Source: Acanthacorydalis orientalis (Eukaryota > Arthropoda > Insecta > Megaloptera > Corydalidae). From it: 64,000 bases of DNA. The notes beneath the pieces were generated by a model. The model was not told the origin of the DNA. It searched no databases and saw only the letters and a list, made by a program, of their open reading frames with translations. The stretch is from assembly GCA_034766995.1 (NCBI GenBank), contig CM068313.1, positions 30,346,825 to 30,410,824 on the forward strand, given 5' to 3'. The position numbers and the translations under genes were made by a program. Each line of letters opens with the position of its first letter. Position 1 is the stretch's first letter. This document shows, piece by piece, positions 55,890-64,000 of the stretch.

Positions 55890-56922
55890 GTACGTATGTA
55901 TGTATATATTTCATTTCCATAAAGTATATTTAGAACATTTTGAAAACAAAATGTGAAGCTTTTTCCAGATAATTAAAAAATGTTTAGATCATATTTGAAA
56001 TTAAATTTTATTATTACAGATTTTTTGAAAATTATTTGATTAATTGACCAATTTCTCATGTTTAAACAAAATATAATGTTATATTTGAATTGTATGATAG
56101 AGGGGCAGTAGCAAGAGATACCGAAAGAGAAAACTTTTCAACAACTTTGTTGTAAGTTTGAATAAAATTTCTTCCCCGAAGTGTAATTAACATAAATCAT
56201 ATAAGTAGGAAGTTATTTTGTCGTGTCGCTTTAAATCGTTATATACTTAAAAGAATTGCCATTTAAATATGACCATGGTTTTAAATCACAATACATTTAT
56301 ATTTTTATTACATTAAAAATTTATATTATCTAGATGGTATGTGTAAAAGATATTTAATTTTTTTTCCTTTCAGAAAAATGTTCTGAAAGTATAACGAAAA
56401 AAGTTTAAAAATAAATCATTTTACACCCAGATAAACTTTTTCACTTTTTAATACCTGATGTGAGTTATAATTAATTAATATTAAAATACTTATTGTTTAA
56501 TAAATATATACATATTTAGTATTTTAGTCATATTTTAAGATTACAAATACGTTTGAAAACATGAAAAATATTTATAGTTAACATTTACACATTTTTATTT
56601 TGATATTTCTACATTTTATAATTTTATCTAATTTATGCGAATGAAAAATGCAATTATAAAATATTTAATATACGTAAAATGTAATAATTATAATTAATGT
56701 CAACATAAGGTAAAAATAAAAATTCTAGACAAAAACTTGAATTATATTTAAAGTAAAAAAGTATTTGCAATGATTTTTTCTAGATACTTCAAACTTAAAT
56801 AATATTAAATACCTGTTTTATCAGAAAATATGAAATAGTTCAATTAATAATCGTTCGAAAAAAAATAAAATCATAGTAAAATATAAATTATTTTCACATA
56901 TATATATTTGCACATTTACATA

Positions 56923-56926
<4 letters not shown>

Positions 56927-56987
<61 letters not shown>
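56927..56987. repeat. Pure TA microsatellite (~61 bp)
   Basis: An uninterrupted TA tract in non-coding DNA between the CARP-like exon and the 57.5 kb frame. Confidence 0.95.
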
Positions 56988-56992
<5 letters not shown>

Positions 56993-57294
56993 GTAAGCTC
57001 CTAATAAGTAACCAATTAATTTTCGTATGAGCAATAATACTCGTATATTATACCTTATTTCTTATTTAATTAATAAGTTAAAATGGTAAAATTCAACTAT
57101 ATACACTTCATCCCTTTTAATATAATCTCTTTTATGCAAAGTTTAAAATATTTAATATGAAATTAGTTTTCTCTATCATTAATATGTTTCTTATTTATAA
57201 AATATATATTTCTTCTTTTATTTTTATATTTTCTCATAATAAAAATATTTAGATTTTGAATGAAAACAAACAAAATGGAATTATAAAACTTTTG

Positions 57295-57358
<64 letters not shown>

Positions 57359-57505
57359 TTGTATGTATATATGTAATCTCAGTATTTGCATATATTTGAA
57401 TTTATATATCTGAAAAATGGACGATTTGGTGTCAAATATAAAAACAAAAAAATTATGTAGAATATAGATTAAGTTCTAACCCCCATATGTGTAAATACAT
57501 TTCAG

Positions 57506-57819
57506 AATCTTTGTTCATTCAGGCCCAGGTCCCAAACCATACATTATTTGCAGACAAAATAGCGGATACATCTAGTGCAGAATGTGCGTATAGCGTTAAC
57601 CTAACAACGAATGACGAAACGGAAGGTGAACACAGAGATAAATGCAAAAATTCGCATAAGAAAGACACGGAAGTTCGGGGACAAGACAAAACCTCTTTGC
57701 ATGACTTTAACGCGACAAAGATACAACACTTACAGATACGCCAGAGTAAAAAAGGAGACGAAAAAAGCGAATCTCATTGTGTTATAACGCGTCTGCTGCC
57801 CAAGGGGAACATTATGTAA
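57506..57819 (+). CDS. Unrecognised candidate terminal exon, hydrophilic ~104-residue frame
   Basis: Seen: an open frame runs to a TAA at 57817-57819 behind an acceptor-like ACATTTCAG ending at 57505; a second possible acceptor (TTGTTCATTCAG) ends at 57522. The peptide starts ESLFIQAQVPNHTLF, is rich in charged and polar residues, has three Cys and potential N-glycosylation sites (NHT, NLT, NAT), and ends LLPKGNIM. Local GC content and sequence complexity are higher than in the flanks, and the ~470 bases after the stop look like a 3' UTR, though no clear AATAAA was seen. With the 57506 acceptor, the phase needs one incoming base, which is what the CARP-like exon at 53765-53815 leaves; a one-in-three chance agreement cannot be excluded. 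I do not recognise the protein. It could be an alternative last exon, the 3' end of another gene, or a chance frame. Confidence 0.38.
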
Positions 57820-58295
57820 AACAGAATCGTCCGGTACCAAAGTACAATGTCGAAAAAAGAAATAATAGTTAAGAACCGTGACAGAATGTGTTCTATAATA
57901 TTATATTCATATAAGATTGTCTCTTTTCTATATACTGTTCCATTTGTGCTTTCATTGTATGAATAGATTGTAGAATGGCATAACAAGACCTATGTATATG
58001 GAAAAAGGAAAAGGTAGTTGTAAGAATAATGTGTCGGCTCGAATTTAAAAATTCCACTTGTTATTTAAAGTAATTACAAGGGGAAAAATGTTAAAAGTAC
58101 AATGTTATAAAGTTGCTTGCTGAACAGGATATTATGGTAATTTTAACTGTGTACTGACTACTTTTCCATGTGACATATATTGTTGTAAGTTAATTATTTT
58201 GTAAACTGTGTACGTAAGAATTATTCAACTTGTATATTTCTTATGCACATTGAAATTTTCGCCCACAGATTTCTGTAGAATGACATAAGAATACA

Positions 58296-58354
<59 letters not shown>

Positions 58355-59248
58355 CATATATATGCATGTATTAAAAATATAAAAATATCTTATATTAATC
58401 TAAATTAAAACTTATATATTGGTAATTAAATTTAAAAACAGAAGTATCAGTAAAAAAATCTAAACTTAATTTCTAATTATGGTTTCTGTTTCATTTAGTT
58501 GCCTTAAAAATACTGTATTTTTTTATATTTTGTATAAATATTTCTTTTTATTATTTTGTTAATCTTTTTAAAACTTTCTGAGAAAGAGTACAGTTCTATT
58601 TTATTCTTTTTGTTGAAATTCATCATAAATATATTGATCTTTAAATGTCGTATTTTTTTTGTAAAGAAAAGTAAACGCTCCTTCATATAAATGCATTCAC
58701 TGCGTCAACTGTTATTCAATTACTGTTCAGATGAAATAATCAAAAGTCTACTCACGAATCCAGCTTCTGTAACATACTCGGAATAATCTAATTAAATGAC
58801 TTTAGATCCTGAACGATTCGGATTTTGAAACTCTATAAGTTATGTAGATTGTGACTATGTGAAAATATTTTAAGATTCCATTATTTTTAAGAACGTTTAT
58901 ATTTTATATCTGGGAATATTTATTACTATTTTCTTAGTTACAATTTTCAGACATTTATTTTTATTCTATTTTAAGTAAAAAAATATATCAAATATATAAA
59001 ATGTTGAAATTTATTAAAAATATGTATTTACATCCGATTGTCATATTTTTTTGTGAAATTTTACTATATTTTTTAAATTTCCTTTATCAAAATATTACAA
59101 ATTATTAATAAAACATTATTTAAAATTTTCGTAACAATTAAAAATGAAATGGAAATTAAAAGTAATTTATAATTAATATGTATATTTCAATCGTTACATT
59201 CTTCAAAACTTTTCGTCGCCTAATAAATGTGTATTAGATTCAATTGTA

Positions 59249-59302
<54 letters not shown>

Positions 59303-59819
59303 TATAATATTGTTTCAAAAATAAAGTAATGAATTACAAAAAAACATTAAACAAAAACTGAATAAGTAAGATATTCCCTAAAAAATCAATTCTATTGATA
59401 TGCTATTGATATGATGTGTTGCTTTTGGAAAAACAAATAATTTTATTTAAAGAAATACGTATTAAACAATTTTATTTCTTATAATAACTTAATATATTAA
59501 GTAATTAATAATAATATTTTTTTACTCTAATTTATTCGATTTAATGAAAATATTTCTACTTAATTATTTTTGTAGTATTTAAAAATATGCCAGAAAATAC
59601 CAACTTAGTATTCTGCAACAAGCAGAAGTTGTACAGAGCAAGTTCTCAGATAGGAAAGATTTCATCGTCAATTTATTGTAATTGTTCACAACTGTTGTAA
59701 TGTCTGCAACTGACGTTAAGCAAAGAATCAGTTCGTATAATTTGTAGTTAGAAGAAATAAACTAGAAATTATAACCGCATATATTTAACTGTATATATTT
59801 CTTTCGATTTCTTTAAAAG

Positions 59820-60320
59820 TTTCGACAACAGTTTATTTTTCTAAAGGTGAGAGCATACACATACAGTAGCGACGTGCTGACAGTCACTTGAAATATATTT
59901 TTCTAACGGTGGCCAAACTGATTCGAAGCTTTTGAACTTTGCTAAACACTTATTGATAATATATCACTGTAACATGCCACGAAGGGCAGTTGGGGAAAAA
60001 GTTTTATCGAGTTTCGCTGTCACATTATGTGAGAAGAATAGCTTTCTATGCCACAAATCGTTATATTGTCACTGGTGTGACGTAATATATAACGATGTGG
60101 TGGCAACATTGCCGCCCGAAGGGGAGGATGGGAAAACGGTGTAAAGAGTTGATAGGTAGGTAGTTGTATGTGTGTTGGAAAGGGAGCGGGGTGAAAGTTA
60201 GCGAGAGCGCACGTACATGAGTGTGTGTACGACTGTCGACCGGTTTGTTTGCGACAAAGTTGGCACCCTTGACATATGCTCACTTCATGGTGTCAAACGG
60301 TTTAGGGGATTTTTCGATTA
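59820..60320. promoter_or_regulatory. Largest GC-richer island, candidate promoter or enhancer
   Basis: Seen: about 500 bp of higher-complexity DNA with GTGACGTAA (60078), GCCGCCCGAAGGGGAGGATG (60111-60130) and GCGAGAGCGC (60200-60209). Open frames occur on both strands here, but none carries recognised motifs or good splice sites. It may be a promoter or first-exon region of an unidentified transcript, or a conserved non-coding element. Confidence 0.32.
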
Positions 60321-60606
60321 GATCTACTCGAATTGATATTGAAACGTATATATTTCGACAAAAGTTTGGGCTGTAATTCGTTTTTCGAGTTGATTTGTAT
60401 TATTACCCTTTGTTTTCAGTGTTCAAAACTAACACGGTTTATTTTTAAACGTTAACATGGGATACCTTATTCAAACTTTAATGACTGCGATCAGTTCAAC
60501 TTTCAATTCTTTTGTCAATGGAAAAATATAAATATTTTGTACAATTCGAAATATTAGCGCATGATAAGTTAAATAAACATCAATAAATTGTTATTGAAAC
60601 TTTTCA

Positions 60607-60653
<47 letters not shown>

Positions 60654-60941
60654 AAGTAATCTAAATTTTTCGAAAATTGATGAAATAGTAGTTAATACAT
60701 TTTATACAAAAATTAATAAAAATGTCAATCTTGAAATGAAATATTTACTGTTTGAAATATAAAGACACCTTTTCTGTAAATAATTTACTCGAGAAGAGTT
60801 TCTAAAAGACCATCTTAAAATTAAATAGTACACAGATAATATCCTTATTTCTAATATTCCTAATTATTTCTTTTATATTATTTATAAGAAAATTTATAAC
60901 AAACATGTTTTACATTATATAAATATATGTATGTATGTTTG

Positions 60942-60980
<39 letters not shown>

Positions 60981-62045
60981 CAACTTCCAACGTCTTAATA
61001 TTTTAATTGTATGTTTAAGAAAATTAAAAATTTATTTTAAAGAAACAATTTATAATGGTTATTATACCATAATTTAAGTGCAATTAAAATACCAGCAGCG
61101 TAAACTTGATACGTGCCATTATAGTTAGACGACTGTTTTATATTCAAAATATTTTTAGATAAATGTTGAAATGTTACATAATATTCTACAAAATGTTCGC
61201 GCCTTATCTTTCTTGCTCGTAAGCGACCGCCCAAAAATATTAGTCTCAAGAGCAGTGTAAGAATTAATTAAAAAAGTATGGTAGCTCTCGACACTCAAAT
61301 CATACATTTTATAAATATTATCTAGTAATGTGTTATATAATATATCAATACTTCTTACAATTAAAGTTTTTGTTAAATTGAATTAACAAAATTTTATTTT
61401 ATATTTTTTCATATACTAATTTTGAAACTGATGTCAAATAAAAATAACTCGTACATATTGTTCTCTTTGACAAGTACAGATTTAAAAAACATTTTTTATA
61501 AAATAGAATAAAAAATATAAACATAATTACATAATATATTTTTAGATTTGTAATGAAAAAAATGAATTAAAATTATACTTTTAATGAGTTATTTTTAAAA
61601 CGTTTTCTGAATCTTAATTTTATATAAAACTGTTTTTTATAATATACACAACCCACAATTCACTTCCATTTAAATAATTTCTTATCTATTAAGTAACTGT
61701 TTTTTCAAGCTCTGTTAAGATCGAAACTCATTAAAAGTTTGAAACAATCATTTAGAAGGCGCCTTATCAAAAAAACACTTCATCAAATAAAAGAATTTTC
61801 AATTATCATTTTCTCTTCAAAAAAGAAAAATATTTACATTTTCATTTTCATTATGAAATTTATATTAATTATACATAAATCAATTTATTTAAATTTATTT
61901 GTTGTATTACTTTTTAACTATGTTTTCCATGTTTCGTTCAAATAGTTAACACAAAATATAAATAAAAATTTCCCTGTATTATTTTTTTCCTGGATAAAAC
62001 CAGAAAATTGTGGTACTAAAAGTAGTCCATATCTTAAATTATATG

Positions 62046-62049
<4 letters not shown>

Positions 62050-62084
<35 letters not shown>

Positions 62085-62166
62085 TATATACATATATATA
62101 TACATATATATATACATATATATATACATATATATATATACATATATATATATACATATATATATT
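62050..62166. repeat. TA array with a regular TATATACATATATA period
   Basis: After ~30 bp of pure TA, a CAT interruption recurs every 14-16 bp (62077-62160). This is a minisatellite grown from a microsatellite. Confidence 0.92.
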
Positions 62167-62353
62167 ATATATGCACATAAACACATTTATATATAAATAT
62201 ATATATACATAAAATTTAACTTATTTCTTTATCAATATACAAAACAAACTTACATTCAATACAAATAAATAATTTGAAAATAATTATATTCTTAAAATCC
62301 TTAAGTCTTACAATTTTTTATTAATATCTAGGCAATGTAGAATTAGAAAGATA

Positions 62354-62356
<3 letters not shown>

Positions 62357-62410
<54 letters not shown>
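62357..62410. repeat. Pure TA microsatellite (~54 bp)
   Basis: A TA tract followed by CATATACACACATA. It lies just left of the CRE-bearing island at 62465-62640. Confidence 0.95.
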
Positions 62411-62415
<5 letters not shown>

Positions 62416-62464
62416 CACACATATATATATATAGCAATACATATACATTTATATGAATATGGGT

Positions 62465-62640
62465 ATATGGGGCAAACCGTATAAAGTGACGTCACTTAAG
62501 AAAACTGTCTTTACAGAGAACTGACGTGTGCCGTGTGCGCCAATCAAGCGTGAACAGGTACATAACATATCACCCTCGAGGTTCAAACTCGTGTCTGCTT
62601 AAATAAGTGTTTCGGATATTTCCCTACGGACTTAGCTATC
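62465..62640. promoter_or_regulatory. GC-richer island with a palindromic CRE, half CRE and CCAAT
   Basis: Seen: a 14-bp perfect palindrome AAGTGACGTCACTT (62484-62497) contains the full CREB/ATF site TGACGTCA. TGACGTG follows at 62522-62528 and CCAAT at 62540-62544; TATAAAG overlaps the left edge at 62480-62486. The order does not make a standard core promoter on either strand. It is best described as a candidate cAMP-responsive or bZIP-bound element. No gene is visible in the remaining 1.4 kb. Confidence 0.42.
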
Positions 62641-63654
62641 AAAGCACTTATTCAACATCACGATTTATATTTTAATAATAAAAAAATCATATATATGCTC
62701 ATATATTTTATATATTTATATATATATATATATATGCAAATTATATATATATATATATGCATATTATATATATATATATAATATATATATATATATACAA
62801 ATTAACCTTGATTTTCCTTCAACATTATTAGAGTATAGCTTAGTAATTTTCTAGTTAATTCATTATTTTTAAATATTTTTCTTATTGGAAATTATGGCAA
62901 AACAAGTACAAGTTTATAATTTGAAATTTATTTATATGAGAAAATAGAGAGTATAAATCATAAAATACATCTGAATGTGAAATATTTTCCGACAACTGAT
63001 AAGTTTATTTGTTAAATACAAATTTTAAAAAATAATAATAATGCCACAACTCTTCAAACTCTTATTAAAATAGATATTTAAGAAAATTTTATTAATTACA
63101 CATACACGTGTATATATATATATATATATGTTTATATATATATATATATATATATATAATCTTTAAAGGGTTAATTCTTTACAATAATAAAATAATTGCT
63201 TAACTACAAAAATAGAATAAACTATTTTTGAAATGAAAATATATTCACAGTATAAAATTTTGAAATTAAAATTATTTATGAGCAATTTTATGAATATATA
63301 CCCTCTAAACTAATTTTTTAGAACAACTTCAATCATAAACTTTAAAACTATGAAAGATAAACTTTATCACAAACTAATTCTCTAATATCTGGTTAACTCT
63401 AAACGTATACCTTTTTAAACATTTAAATAGAACTTAGTACTACTTTAAATTATGTATTCATGGATTTTCTACCTTATCTAATATAAAAATTACTATAGTT
63501 TGTTTTCTGACGAAAAATTTGAATATTTATATACTACACATATAATATTTTATTAATACTTTGTAATCTTACTTATAGAACTTCTTGAATATACACGAAA
63601 TAAAAAAAATTAAAAAAATATAAAAATATCGTACATATTAATTATAAGATATAC

Positions 63655-63687
<33 letters not shown>

Positions 63688-63910
63688 TCTCTATAAATTA
63701 TTTTATTATTGTACTTTATCTACTAAATGTTTGGTTGTTTTTCACTCACCATATATTTTTTGCATTTAAACAAACTTTTTCTTAATATCTTAAAACAAAT
63801 TAATAAATACATTTTTTTAGTTGACAACAAACGTAAGTGTTTTTTTTCATTATTAATAGTTAGAAGGTCTAAAAATAGTAATATTATTGATAGTTATTGT
63901 AATTTATAAA

Positions 63911-64000
63911 ATAGGTGTAAAAATTAATTCTGTATCTTTAAATCGAATCAATCGTAACGATGCTTAAAATTAAAATATTTTCTAGTCGTTTTACCAACCT
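63911..64000 (+). mobile_element. Left end of a third mariner of the same family (copy C), cut by the window edge
   Basis: Seen: ATAGGTGTAAAAATTAATTC, then TAAATCGAATCAATCGTAAC and AATATTTTCT, match in order the first ~90 bases of copy B (17480-17570). The first base of the terminal repeat is changed. Whether this copy has the same internal deletion cannot be seen. Confidence 0.78.

Larger units (their letters stand above)
53816..57505 (+). other. Probable intron downstream of the CARP-like exon
   Basis: Begins with the GTAAG donor. Contains a GA-rich tract, the 55053 MITE and TA arrays (55013-55048, 55140-55168, 55855-55885, 56927-56987, 57298-57341). No second CARP exon (the expected FWG and RRQSP block) was recognised. 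Intron status depends on the exon call. Confidence 0.5.
57820..63910. other. AT-rich non-coding DNA, possible 3' UTR at its start
   Basis: 57820-58290 is moderately complex and could be the 3' UTR of the 57.5 kb frame. Beyond it are TA tracts (58300-58362, 59249-59300, 60610-60650, 60950-60979, 62716-62800, 63110-63158, 63655-63685) and the islands listed separately. No gene is supported. Confidence 0.55.

Noticed and set aside
60020..60283. 87-codon minus-strand frame with several Cys and His
   Set aside because: The Cys spacing does not fit a known zinc finger, and an equally long plus-strand frame overlaps. Composition reflects the GC-richer island.
62575..62600. tRNA-like B box (GAGGTTCAAACTC)
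   Set aside because: It resembles an internal pol III box, but there is no matching A box, no cloverleaf and no T-run terminator at the right distance.

Overview
The window looks like nuclear DNA of an animal, most likely an insect and possibly a hymenopteran. By eye it is roughly three quarters A+T, has no dense open reading frames, and carries dozens of (TA)n/(TATG)n microsatellites. Its recognisable protein-like sequence is one short spliced exon plus decayed DNA transposons of the mariner and piggyBac superfamilies. The lineage call rests on the style of the mariner element and on an insect-like carbonic anhydrase-related exon. It is inference.

Layout. 1-6.1 kb: AT-rich non-coding DNA, microsatellites and two small GC-richer islands. 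6.1-6.6 kb: an internally deleted mariner on the minus strand (copy A). 8.97-9.47 kb: a 0.5 kb element with terminal inverted repeats and no coding capacity. 10.36-11.09 kb: a minus-strand piggyBac-like transposase remnant. 17.48-17.98 kb: a second mariner with what looks like the same internal deletion (copy B). A third copy (C) starts at 63.91 kb and runs off the window. 18-38 kb: gene-poor, AT-rich, interrupted by GC-richer islands. 38.5 kb: a small structured repeat remnant. 43.13-44.39 kb: a near full-length but inactive mariner with both inverted repeats, TA flanks, at least six stops, three frame changes and a lost third catalytic Asp. 53.77-53.82 kb: a 51-base plus-strand exon with both splice sites, reading TSGVSWEEWWTYDGIS. 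This matches the start of the mature part of the secreted, non-catalytic carbonic anhydrase-related proteins (CARP, CA10/CA11 type). 55.05 kb: an ~88 bp mariner-type MITE. 57.5-57.8 kb: an unrecognised hydrophilic open frame behind a splice acceptor, in a phase that could join the CARP exon.

Much of the window may be intron or flank of one long plus-strand CARP gene; neither its first exon nor its next catalytic-domain exon could be found here. About fifteen GC-richer islands of 0.15-0.5 kb stand out from the AT-rich background. They lack convincing exons and are best treated as candidate regulatory or conserved non-coding DNA. Two have clear motif content: four CGGTAC sites at 52.38-52.56 kb and a palindromic CRE at 62.48 kb. 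No tRNA, rRNA, CRISPR or prokaryote-type operon was seen. I see no convincing new multi-gene system. The best leads are the shared-deletion mariner family, the possible alternative CARP terminal exon, and the motif-rich islands.
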